Positions 1 through 10,235 of a stretch of 43,366 nucleotides of DNA are shown piece after piece. The DNA is from Methylobacteriaceae bacterium. GTDB taxonomy: Bacteria > Pseudomonadota > Alphaproteobacteria > Rhizobiales > Beijerinckiaceae. The translations under genes and the position numbers were made by a program. Numbering within the stretch: position 1 is the first letter of the stretch; each line of letters begins with the position of its first letter. The notes under the pieces are model-generated. The model did no database searches. It worked only from the letters and a program-made list of their open reading frames with translations, and had not been told where the DNA came from. The stretch spans positions 1-43,366 of the forward strand of contig JAFASC010000051.1 in assembly GCA_019244955.1 (NCBI GenBank). The letters are read 5' to 3'.

Positions 1-380
1 AGCGCCTCGGTTTTGGTCAAAGCCGCCTCTTCTTTCTTTGGCCCCGCGATGCGTTCGAGCTTGCCGATCTCGCGCACGACCAGAAACAGGATGAAGGCGA
101 TGATCAAAAAGTTGATCGCCACGGTGAGGAACTGCCCATAGCCGAGAACGGCGCCCGCCTTCTTGGCGTCGGCGTAAGCCGGATGGCCCTGAATCGCGGC
201 TGTCAGCGGGATATAATAGTTCGAGAAATCGAGCCCGCCACTGACGGCGCCGATAATGGGCATGATGATGTCGTTGACCAAGGAATCGACGATCTTGCTG
301 AATGCCGCCCCGATGATCACGCCGATCGCCAAGTCTATGACATTGCCGCGCAGGGCAAATTTCCTGAAGTCAGCAAGCAT
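1..380 (-). CDS. mscL: Large-conductance mechanosensitive channel MscL (3' end runs off the window)
   Basis: Minus-strand translation from ATG at 380: [49 protein letters not shown]..., the typical MscL N-terminus; continues to the window edge. Confidence 0.95.
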   Translation of the reverse strand, partial: MLADFRKFALRGNVIDLAIGVIIGAAFSKIVDSLVNDIIMPIIGAVSGGLDFSNYYIPLTAAIQGHPAYADAKKAGAVLGYGQFLTVAINFLIIAFILFLVVREIGKLERIAGPKKEEAALTKTEA

Positions 381-463
381 GAACCTTCTCCTCAGGCGGG
401 GTGCGGATTGGAAGTGGCGTGGAAGGTGCGATAATATGGCTGCGATGGGTGGAGATTGAGCCG

Positions 464-3400
464 ATGACCGGCTGGATGGCCGTTCTCGCGACGCTTGTCT
501 ATATCTGTGGGCTGTTTGCAGTGGCCCATTATGGCGACACGAGCGGCCGGCCGTTCCTTGCCGGGCGCGTGCGGCCGATCGTCTACGCGCTAGGCTTGTG
601 CATCTATTGCACCTCGTGGACCTTTTTTGGGTCCGTCGGCGTCGCCTCGTCGAGCGGCTATGATTTCCTGGCAATCTATATCGGGCCGCTTCTGGTGATC
701 GGGTTCGGCGGCCCGGCCCTGGCGCGCATCGTCCACCTCGCCAAAGGGCAGAACATCACCTCCGTCGCCGATTTCATCGCTGCCCGGTACGGGAAGGCGC
801 AGAGCGTCGCGGCGCTGGTAACCGTCATTTGCGTGTTCGGAACGGTCCCCTACATCGCTTTGCAGCTGAAGGCGATTTCCACCTCAATCGCCGCGGTCCT
901 CAGCTCGATCGAGACAGCGCATTACGTGCCCGGTTTTGTTTCGCAGAATCTCTTGGTCGGCGTTGCGGCGCTGCTGTCGGGGTTTGCCATGGCCTTTGGC
1001 ACGCGCCAAGTCGACGCGACCGAACACCAAGGCGGGCTGATGCTTGCCATCGCGACGGAGTCGATCGTCAAGCTGCTCGCCTTCATATTGGTGGGAGCGT
1101 TCGTCACCTGGGGTATCTTTAACGGCCTCGATGATCTGATCGGCCGCACGCAGGCCACGCTTGGCGAGCAGAATCCATTCATCAAACCGCCCGACCCGGT
1201 GAACTTCCTGACAATGACATTGCTTTCCGCGTCAGCGATCCTGCTGTTGCCCCGGCAATTTCACGTAACTGTCGTTGAAAATCGTGATGTGAACGACGTC
1301 AGAGCTGCGAGTCGGCTCTTCCCGCTCTACCTTATCGCCATCAACTTATTTGTAATCCCGCTCGCGATGGCTGGGCTGCTGGCATTTTCAGGCCGCGCAA
1401 TCGATCGGGACATGACGGTTCTCGCCCTGCCGCTGCAGTTCGACGCCGACCATATCGCCGTGCTGACGCTGATCGGCGGATTATCCGCGGCGACCGCAAT
1501 GGTGATCGTTGAATGCGTGGCACTGTCGACAATGATCTCCAACGATCTCGTCGTTCCGCTCTTCGTTCGGAGCGGACGCACGGGCGAGAGGGTTCGCTCA
1601 GGCGACATCGGCGCGAAAATCCTGATTGTGCGGCGGGTGGCGATCATCGCCATTCTGGCGCTTGGTTATTTATATCTCGTGCATGCGGAACAAGCCGCGC
1701 TCGCTTCCATCGGACTCGTGGCTTTCGCCTGCATTGCGCAGATCGCTCCGGTCTTCCTTGGCGGATTGCTTTGGCCGCGCGCAACCGGCCGCGGTGCCAT
1801 GGCTGGTCTGGTCGCCGGTACTGTAGTGTGGGCCTACACACTCCTGCTCCCGTCGTTCGATCCCGGATCATTTCCCTTCGGCGATGCAATCAGTAGAGGT
1901 CCGTTCGAGATTGCCTTTCTGCGGCCGACCGCATTGTTCGGCACCGAATTGCCGGTGCTGGTGCACGGAACGTTTTGGAGCTTGCTTGCAAACGTCGTCG
2001 CTTTCGTGACCTTCTCGCTCACCCGGCCCGCAACGCGGATCGAGCGCGTGCAGGCCGACTACTTCGTCGGAAAACGCACGCCCTCGACCACGCATCCGCT
2101 GCGTCTGTGGCGCGCCAGTGTCAGCAGCGGCGAACTCGAAGTGTTGGTGGCACGCTACCTCGGCGCCGAGCGCGCGCGAGAGGCGTTTGCCCAGTATCTG
2201 GGTCACCGCGGCTCGCCGGTTTCACCGGAGACGCCCGCCGACGTTCATCTCCTGCGTTTTGCCGAGCATCAGCTGGCTTCGGCGATTGGTGCGGCCTCGT
2301 CACGCTTGGTTCTCTCGGTGCTCTTGAAGCGCGGTAACGTTTCGCGTCACACAGCATTGCGTCTCGTCGACGACGCCTCTGCGGCGATTCTGTATAATCG
2401 CGATCTTCTTCAATATGCCCTCGACTTCGCACGTCAAGGCATCACGGTGTTCGATAGCGATCTGCGCCTCATCTGCTGGAATCGTGAATTCCGCGAGCTC
2501 GTAACTCTCCCCAATGACCTGATCCGCGTCGGTGTGACCGCGCGGGAAATCCTCGCCTTCAATGTCGAGCGAGGTCTTTACGGACCGGGTGATGCCGAGG
2601 CGCAGATCGCCGACCGGCTAAAGGCGCTCACGTCCGAAGACGAGCCGTCGCGTGTCAAACTTCATCCGTCAGGCGAAGTGATCGAAATCCGCTCGGCGCG
2701 AATGCCGGACGGAAGCTTGGTGACAACCTACACGGACGTAACGGCGCAGGTGGCCGCCGAGGAGTCGCTCGAGCAGCGGGTTGCCGAACGCACCGAAGAG
2801 CTGACGCGCGTCAATATGGAACTCGTGCGCGCAAAGGCGCAAGCCGAGGAGGCAAATAGCTCGAAGACCCGTTTCCTTGCGGCGGCGAGCCACGACCTTT
2901 TACAGCCGCTGAACGCCGCCCGCCTGTACGCCACCTCGTTGAGCGAGGGAGCGGGGACGAGCCGGAGCGCCGCTGTTGGCGAAATGCGCAAGCTCGCCCG
3001 CAATGTCGACCTATCGCTGGAGGCGGTCGAAGAAATCCTGACGACAATTCTCGAAATCTCACGCCTAGACGCCGGCGCGCTCAAGCCGGAGCTGCACGCT
3101 TTTGCCATCAACGATGTTTTGGAGCAGCTGCGCATCGAATTCGAGCCGATGGCGCGCGAGAAGCAGCTCGTCCTAAAGGTTCTTCCGTGCTCCGTCCCCA
3201 TCTGGTCGGATCGGCGCTTGCTGCGCAGGCTCTTGCGCAATCTCGTGTCGAATGCGGTCAAGTACACGTCCTCGCATGGCCGCGTTCTTGTCGGCGCGCG
3301 GCGTCTGGGCGAGGGCTTGCGCCTCGAGGTCTGGGATACCGGCGTTGGAATTCCGGAGGATCAGCAGACAATCGTCTTCCAGGAGTTCACGCGTCTCGAA

Positions 3401-3991
3401 TCCGCCCAGCAGACTGCAACGGGTCTGGGGCTCGGACTGTCGATCGTCGAGCGTCTCGCTCGCGTGCTGGATCACCCGGTTCGCCTGCGTTCGAATCCCG
3501 ATCGAGGCTCGGTTTTCTCCGTGGACATCCCAAGGCGCGCACAGGAGAGCGCCGTCGAGAAGATCAAATCCCCGCGGCGTGCCTCACGCAAAGAAGCGGC
3601 GATGGGCGGCATGGTGGTTGCCGCAATCGATAACGATCCGCGCATTCTCGAAGGCATGCAGGGTCTGCTGAAGCAATGGCAATGTACGTCTGTGTGCGCC
3701 AAGAGCAGCGATGAAGCCGCGCTGCTGCTCGATGAGATCGGGCTCCAGCCGGATGTTGTTCTCGCGGACTATCATCTTGGCGATGCGGAGAATGGGCTCG
3801 AGGCGATTGTTCGGTTACGCGCCACCTATGGCAGCGATCTGCCGGGAGTACTGATTACAGCCGATCGCACCCCAGAGGTGCGGGACCGCGCCGCCGAGGA
3901 GAACGTCTACGTTTTGCACAAGCCGGTGAAACCTGCGTCGCTACGCGCTCTCCTCTCACAGGCTCGCGTGGCGAGCACCGCGGCTGAATAG
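464..3991 (+). CDS. Hybrid sensor histidine kinase: SSS (solute:Na+ symporter-like) N-terminus, PAS, HisKA/HATPase, C-terminal receiver
   Basis: Multi-TM SSS-like N-terminus; PAS ([25 protein letters not shown]); H-box [18 protein letters not shown] boxes [10 protein letters not shown] and [12 protein letters not shown]; receiver with DND and LADYHLG. ATG at 464 is likelier than the ORF start at 401. Confidence 0.9.
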   Translation: MTGWMAVLATLVYICGLFAVAHYGDTSGRPFLAGRVRPIVYALGLCIYCTSWTFFGSVGVASSSGYDFLAIYIGPLLVIGFGGPALARIVHLAKGQNITSVADFIAARYGKAQSVAALVTVICVFGTVPYIALQLKAISTSIAAVLSSIETAHYVPGFVSQNLLVGVAALLSGFAMAFGTRQVDATEHQGGLMLAIATESIVKLLAFILVGAFVTWGIFNGLDDLIGRTQATLGEQNPFIKPPDPVNFLTMTLLSASAILLLPRQFHVTVVENRDVNDVRAASRLFPLYLIAINLFVIPLAMAGLLAFSGRAIDRDMTVLALPLQFDADHIAVLTLIGGLSAATAMVIVECVALSTMISNDLVVPLFVRSGRTGERVRSGDIGAKILIVRRVAIIAILALGYLYLVHAEQAALASIGLVAFACIAQIAPVFLGGLLWPRATGRGAMAGLVAGTVVWAYTLLLPSFDPGSFPFGDAISRGPFEIAFLRPTALFGTELPVLVHGTFWSLLANVVAFVTFSLTRPATRIERVQADYFVGKRTPSTTHPLRLWRASVSSGELEVLVARYLGAERAREAFAQYLGHRGSPVSPETPADVHLLRFAEHQLASAIGAASSRLVLSVLLKRGNVSRHTALRLVDDASAAILYNRDLLQYALDFARQGITVFDSDLRLICWNREFRELVTLPNDLIRVGVTAREILAFNVERGLYGPGDAEAQIADRLKALTSEDEPSRVKLHPSGEVIEIRSARMPDGSLVTTYTDVTAQVAAEESLEQRVAERTEELTRVNMELVRAKAQAEEANSSKTRFLAAASHDLLQPLNAARLYATSLSEGAGTSRSAAVGEMRKLARNVDLSLEAVEEILTTILEISRLDAGALKPELHAFAINDVLEQLRIEFEPMAREKQLVLKVLPCSVPIWSDRRLLRRLLRNLVSNAVKYTSSHGRVLVGARRLGEGLRLEVWDTGVGIPEDQQTIVFQEFTRLESAQQTATGLGLGLSIVERLARVLDHPVRLRSNPDRGSVFSVDIPRRAQESAVEKIKSPRRASRKEAAMGGMVVAAIDNDPRILEGMQGLLKQWQCTSVCAKSSDEAALLLDEIGLQPDVVLADYHLGDAENGLEAIVRLRATYGSDLPGVLITADRTPEVRDRAAEENVYVLHKPVKPASLRALLSQARVASTAAE

Positions 3992-4615
3992 TCAGGCGGC
4001 GGGCGAGAACGCTTTGCGTCCGGAGCGCAGTGCGTCATCGAGCAATTCGAGGCGGTCCTGGCCCCAGAAAAGCTCGCCGTCGAGGACGTAAGTCGGTGAG
4101 CCGAACGCGCCGGCGGCGAGCGCCTCGGCGATATTGGCTTGGTACGCCGCATCGGTCTGCGGACTGTGCGCCGATTGCAAAATGGACTGCGCAGCATGAC
4201 CGCACGCCGCGAGAATCTCGGCCAACACGCTTTCGTCGGCGCAATTCCGCTCTTCTTCGAAGACGGCTTTGAACACGCTACCAATGTAGGAGGCTGCATC
4301 CCTGCCGCTTTGCACGACAGCAATAACGCTGCGATCGGCCAGCGCGCAGTCGAATGGCCAGTACTTCGGATGCAGATTGAAATTCATGCCACGCTTTTCA
4401 CGCCAGCGCTGCAGCTCGAGCATGCGATAACGCTGTCGCGCCGGAGCGCGCTTGCCTAATGGCAGACCGCCCGTCTGCGGAAAGACCTCGGCGAGATTGA
4501 CCGGCTTCCAATCGATCGTCACGCCATGCTCGCGCGCGATCCCGAGGAAGAGCTCATGGCCGATATAGGCCCAGGGACTGACCGTGGTGAAATAACAGGT
4601 GATGCCGCGCGCCAT
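3992..4615 (-). CDS. 2-hydroxychromene-2-carboxylate isomerase family (DsbA-like thioredoxin fold)
   Basis: YFTTVSPWAYIGHELF...WKPVNLAEVFPQTGGLPLGKRAPARQRYRMLELQRW...FGSPTYVLDGELFWGQDRLELL. Confidence 0.88.
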   Translation of the reverse strand: MARGITCYFTTVSPWAYIGHELFLGIAREHGVTIDWKPVNLAEVFPQTGGLPLGKRAPARQRYRMLELQRWREKRGMNFNLHPKYWPFDCALADRSVIAVVQSGRDAASYIGSVFKAVFEEERNCADESVLAEILAACGHAAQSILQSAHSPQTDAAYQANIAEALAAGAFGSPTYVLDGELFWGQDRLELLDDALRSGRKAFSPAA

Positions 4616-4668
4616 GTAACCTCCCGGTTTGGCCGGGAAATTACATGGATTTTCTCAGTGCGCCAGAG

Positions 4669-6882
4669 CTACGCCGCCTTCGCCTGCGCGGCGGCACGGC
4701 CGTAGAAGGTCTCGTGCGATTTCGCCATGTCTATGAGCAGCCCGGGCGGCGAGAAGCGATCGCCGTACTTTTTCGCGAGCTTGTCGCAGAGCAGGACGAA
4801 ATTGCCGACGCCCATACCATCGATATAGCTCAGCGTGCCGCCCGTATAAGGCGCAAAGCCGAAGCCGAGAATCGAGCCGACGTCGGCCTCGCGCGGATCG
4901 GTGACGACACCTTCGGCAAACGTACGCGCCGCCTCCACCGCCTGCACGACCAGGAAACGTTGCTTTAGTTCCTCGATGTCGATCGTCTCAGGGTCGAGCT
5001 TGCGTTCTGCAAGATCCGCGAGGCCCGGCCACAGGCGCTTTTGGCCCTGCCCCTTTTCCGGATAATCGTAGAAGCCCTTGCCGTTCTTGCGGCCGTTGCG
5101 GCCTTTCTCGACGACGAGGGTGCGCAGCACTTTCTCCTGCGCCGGATCGACCGCGCCTTGGCCCAAGTCTTTCTTGGTTGCCTCGACAATTTTCCAGCCG
5201 AGATCGACGCCGACTTCGTCGTTGAGCGCTAGCGGGCCAACCGGCATGCCGGCCATTTTGGCGGCGTTCTCGATCATCGCCGCGGGAACGCCTTCCACGA
5301 GCATCAGATGTGCCTCGCGAATGTAATTGCCGACGCAGCGATTGGCGTAAAAACCGCGGGTGTCGTTGACGACAATTGGAGTCTTCTTGATCGCGCGCAC
5401 GTAATCGAGTGCGGTCGCAAGTGCCCGGTCGCCCGTGCCTTTGCCCTTGATGATCTCGACGAGCATCATCCTCTCGACCGGCGAGAAGAAATGGATGCCG
5501 ATGAAATTTTCCGGACGCGGGTGGTTCTCGGAAAGCGAGGTGATCGGCAGTGTCGATGTGTTCGAGGCGAATACCACATTGGGGCCGACTACCGCTTCCG
5601 CCTTCTTAGTCGCCTCGGCCTTGACGCCGCGATCCTCGAATACTGCCTCGATAACGAGATCGCAGCCCTTCAGCGCGGTGTAATCTTCGGTCGCGTTGAT
5701 GCGGCCGAGCAGCGCGTCACGATCGGCCGACTTGGCGCGACCCTTCATGATCTGGCTGGAGATGAGCTTGTTCGAATATTCCTTGCCCTTGTCGGCACTC
5801 GCTTGATCCCGGTCGATCAGGACTACGTCCATCCCTGCCTGCGCCGTGACATAAGCGATGCCCGCGCCCATGAAGCCCGCGCCGATGACGCCGATCTTGC
5901 GCAGGTTCGTTGGCGGCACGTTCTTCGGCCGGCGCGCGCCCTTATTGAGCTCCCCCATCGATAGGAAGAGGGAGCGGATCATGGCCGCGGCTTCCGGCGA
6001 GCGCAGAATTTTTGCAAACCAGCGCGCCTCGACCTTCAGTGCCTGATCCATCGGCAGCTGCAGACCCTCGAACACGCAGTGCAGGATCGCTTTCGCCGCG
6101 GGGTAATTGTCCATTGTCTCGCGACGGTAGAGCGCGTTCGCGGCAGGCCACGTCATCATGCCCGTTGGCGAGAACACTTTGCCGGATGGGAGCTTGAAAT
6201 TCTTCTCGTCCCACGGCGCTACGCCTTTGCCGCCAGCCTTGATCCATTCTTTGGCTTTCGCCACTATGTCGCCCGCCGGCGCGACGGCGTGGACTAGGTT
6301 CATCTTCAATGCCGCCGCGGGCCTGATCTGCTCACCCTTGAACAGCATCTGCAGGGCGTCGCCCGTCTGCATGAGACGCGGGATGCGTTGCGTACCGCCG
6401 GCGCCGGGGAAAAGGCCGACCTTGATTTCCGGCAGGCCGACGCGCGCCTTCTCCGAATCCGACATGACGCGATAATGGCAGGCGAGCGTGAGCTCGAAAC
6501 CGCCGCCGAGACACGTGCCGTTGATCGCCGCCGCCCACGGCTTGCCTGACGTCTCGAGCTTGCGATAGGTGCGCGAAAGCGCACCGGCATTGTCGACGAA
6601 AAGTCGCATCGCCGCTTCTTCGCCGCGCTCTTTCAGCGCTTTGGCGTAATCGCTCGCGCCCTTCTCCAGCATGGTCAGATCGGCGCCGGCGGAGAACGTG
6701 TCCTTGCCGGACGTGACGACGCAGCCTTTGATTGACGCGTCAGACGCGACCTTGTCGATCACCTCGCCGAGTTCGGCGATAACATCCGGGTTGATGACAT
6801 TCATGGCGCGCCCCGCCATGTCCCAGGTCAGAAGCGCGATGCCATCGGAATCGGTTTCGAAGCGGAAGTTTTTCAGGTTCAT
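4669..6882 (-). CDS. fadJ: Bifunctional enoyl-CoA hydratase / 3-hydroxyacyl-CoA dehydrogenase (FadJ/FadB-type)
   Basis: From MNLKNFRFETDSDGIALLTWD: crotonase region (GGGFELTLACHYRV, LPEIKVGLFPGAGGTQR) fused to HAD region (IGVIGAGFMGAGIAYVTAQAG, FASNTSTLPITSL, GIHFFSPVERMMLVEII). Confidence 0.93.
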   Translation of the reverse strand: MNLKNFRFETDSDGIALLTWDMAGRAMNVINPDVIAELGEVIDKVASDASIKGCVVTSGKDTFSAGADLTMLEKGASDYAKALKERGEEAAMRLFVDNAGALSRTYRKLETSGKPWAAAINGTCLGGGFELTLACHYRVMSDSEKARVGLPEIKVGLFPGAGGTQRIPRLMQTGDALQMLFKGEQIRPAAALKMNLVHAVAPAGDIVAKAKEWIKAGGKGVAPWDEKNFKLPSGKVFSPTGMMTWPAANALYRRETMDNYPAAKAILHCVFEGLQLPMDQALKVEARWFAKILRSPEAAAMIRSLFLSMGELNKGARRPKNVPPTNLRKIGVIGAGFMGAGIAYVTAQAGMDVVLIDRDQASADKGKEYSNKLISSQIMKGRAKSADRDALLGRINATEDYTALKGCDLVIEAVFEDRGVKAEATKKAEAVVGPNVVFASNTSTLPITSLSENHPRPENFIGIHFFSPVERMMLVEIIKGKGTGDRALATALDYVRAIKKTPIVVNDTRGFYANRCVGNYIREAHLMLVEGVPAAMIENAAKMAGMPVGPLALNDEVGVDLGWKIVEATKKDLGQGAVDPAQEKVLRTLVVEKGRNGRKNGKGFYDYPEKGQGQKRLWPGLADLAERKLDPETIDIEELKQRFLVVQAVEAARTFAEGVVTDPREADVGSILGFGFAPYTGGTLSYIDGMGVGNFVLLCDKLAKKYGDRFSPPGLLIDMAKSHETFYGRAAAQAKAA

Positions 6883-6898
6883 CACTCGCTCCCGCTGC

Positions 6899-8107
<1,209 letters not shown>

Positions 8108-8167
8108 GGAGGACCTCCAAAAATTGTCATGAATGCGCACGCCGCCCATGCGCGATGCGTTTCGACT

Positions 8168-9961
8168 TCAGAACATTTCCGCGGGGACTGACATCATGGT
8201 GTCCGCGCCGGACGTGATCCGCGCCAGACGCACGCTGCTTTCGGGCAGCATGCGTTCCATGAAAAACTTGCCTGTGAGCAGCTTCGCGTCCATCTTCTCC
8301 GAGACACCGTTGCCGGCCGACCTCTTGGCGATCGCGGTCTTGGCGATCTGCGCCCACATGTAAGCAAGCGCCACCAATCCGAACAGGTGCATATAGTCGT
8401 AAGAGCCGGCGCCGGCATTGTCGGGTTTCGCCATGCCGTTCTGCATAAACCACATGGTCGCCTGCTGGAGGTGACCAGTGGCATTCTGCAGTGGCGCGAT
8501 GAACGGTTTCAGCGCCTCGTCGTTTTCGTTCTCCTTGGCGAACTGCGTGACCTCGTTGAAGAACGTCATGATGGCGCGTCCGCCGTCTTTCGGCAGCTTG
8601 CGGCCGACAAGGTCGAGCGCCTGGATGCCGTTCGCTCCCTCGTAAATCATGGCGATGCGGGCGTCGCGGACGAACTGTTCCATGCCCCATTCGCCGACAT
8701 ACCCGTGGCCGCCGAGCACCTGCTGGGCTTTCACGGTATTGTCGAACCCGACGTCCGTGAGCACGCCTTTCAGAACCGGCGTCATCAGACCAAGGTAATC
8801 TTCCGCCGCAGCATGCGCCTTCGGATCGTCGGAATGGTGTCCGATGTCGCTGCGCATAGCGGTCCATAGAACAAGCGCCCGCGCCGCTTCGTTGAACGCC
8901 TTGATCTCGAGGAGATTGCGCCGGATGTCCGGGTGCACGATGATCGGGTCGGCCGGCTTATCCGGGTTCTTCACGCCGGAAATCGAGCGGCCTTGCAGAC
9001 GATCCTTCGCGTAGGCCGCCGCGTTCTGGTAGGCGACTTCGGATTGGGCCAGACCCTGCACGGACACGCCGAGCCGGGCGTGGTTCATCATTACGAACAT
9101 CGCGTTGAGGCCGCGATTGGCTTCGCCGAGCAGATAGCCCTTGGCGCCGTCATAGTTCATCACGCAGGTCGAATTGCCGTGAATGCCCATCTTGTGTTCG
9201 ATTGAGCCGCAGGTGACGCCGTTCGGTTGGGCGAGCGAGCCGTCAGGATTGACGTTCACCTTCGGCACGATGAACAGCGAGATGCCCTTCACTCCGGCGG
9301 GCGCGCCTTCGATGCGCGCCAGCACGAGATGGATGATGTTCTCGGTGAGATCGTGCTCGCCGGCCGAGATGAAGATTTTCTGCCCGGTGATCGAATAAGA
9401 GCCGTCGTCATTTGGGACGGCCTTTGTCTTCAGTAGACCCAGATCAGTGCCGCAATGCGGCTCGGTCAAATTCATCGTGCCCGCCCAGCGCCCCTCCGTC
9501 ATCTTCGGCGCAAAGAGCTGCTTCTGCTCGTCGCTGCCATGGACCAGCAGCGCCGCGAGCGCGCCCGAGGTAAGGCCCGGATACATGCCGAAGGCCATGT
9601 TGGCGGAGGCGACGAACTCGTTCACCGCAATCGCCAGCGTGTGCGGCAGGCCTTGGCCGCCGTATTCCGGATCGACCGGCAGACCGATCCAGCCACCCTC
9701 GGCATACGCCTTGAATGCTTCCTTGAAACCTTTCGGTGTGGTGACGTCCCGCTCGCTCTGCCGCACGCAGCCCTCCCGGTCGCCCGAGAGGTTCAGCGGC
9801 TGCAGCACCTCCTCACACAGTTTTGCCGCCTCCCCGAGGATCGCCTCGATCACGTCGGGTGTGGCCTCCGCAAAACTCGGAAGGTTGTTGTAGCGATCGA
9901 TCTGGAAGACATCGCGCAGGAGGAACAGCACGTCCTCCACCGGCGCTTTGTAGCTCGGCAT
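8168..9961 (-). CDS. Acyl-CoA dehydrogenase (approx. 600-aa FadE-like)
   Basis: TMNLTEPHCGTDLGLLKTKA, QKIFISAGEHDL, QQVLGGHGYVGEWGMEQFVRDARIAMIYEGANGIQALDL. Confidence 0.93.
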   Translation of the reverse strand: MPSYKAPVEDVLFLLRDVFQIDRYNNLPSFAEATPDVIEAILGEAAKLCEEVLQPLNLSGDREGCVRQSERDVTTPKGFKEAFKAYAEGGWIGLPVDPEYGGQGLPHTLAIAVNEFVASANMAFGMYPGLTSGALAALLVHGSDEQKQLFAPKMTEGRWAGTMNLTEPHCGTDLGLLKTKAVPNDDGSYSITGQKIFISAGEHDLTENIIHLVLARIEGAPAGVKGISLFIVPKVNVNPDGSLAQPNGVTCGSIEHKMGIHGNSTCVMNYDGAKGYLLGEANRGLNAMFVMMNHARLGVSVQGLAQSEVAYQNAAAYAKDRLQGRSISGVKNPDKPADPIIVHPDIRRNLLEIKAFNEAARALVLWTAMRSDIGHHSDDPKAHAAAEDYLGLMTPVLKGVLTDVGFDNTVKAQQVLGGHGYVGEWGMEQFVRDARIAMIYEGANGIQALDLVGRKLPKDGGRAIMTFFNEVTQFAKENENDEALKPFIAPLQNATGHLQQATMWFMQNGMAKPDNAGAGSYDYMHLFGLVALAYMWAQIAKTAIAKRSAGNGVSEKMDAKLLTGKFFMERMLPESSVRLARITSGADTMMSVPAEMF

Positions 9962-10009
9962 GACACATCTCCTGCCGCCGGCACGCAGCGCGACGGCACC
10001 CGGGTCAGA

Positions 10010-10027
10010 TAGTTCACATGTAAACTA
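10010..10027. promoter_or_regulatory. Near-perfect 18-bp palindrome TAGTTCACA|TGTAAACTA, candidate operator of the beta-oxidation operon
   Basis: Reverse complement of the right half is TAGTTTACA (8 of 9 match the left half); 49 bp upstream of the acyl-CoA dehydrogenase start (9961, minus). Confidence 0.5.
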
Positions 10028-10235
10028 TTTCCCGGCCTGTTGCAAGGTGCAGCCGTGCCCGCCGATTGGCAACAGTGCGCAGAGGTGTGCCAGAACCGGC
10101 CAAGTTTAACGTGTTGTTTACCCCCGATGCAGAAAGTCATGCCCAGGCAGCAAAACCTTAACTCCCCGCCGATTCGCGCGTTGCGTTCCGCCGAGCCGCT
10201 GGTGAACCCGGGACAAAGGTCCATTGGACGTGGCG

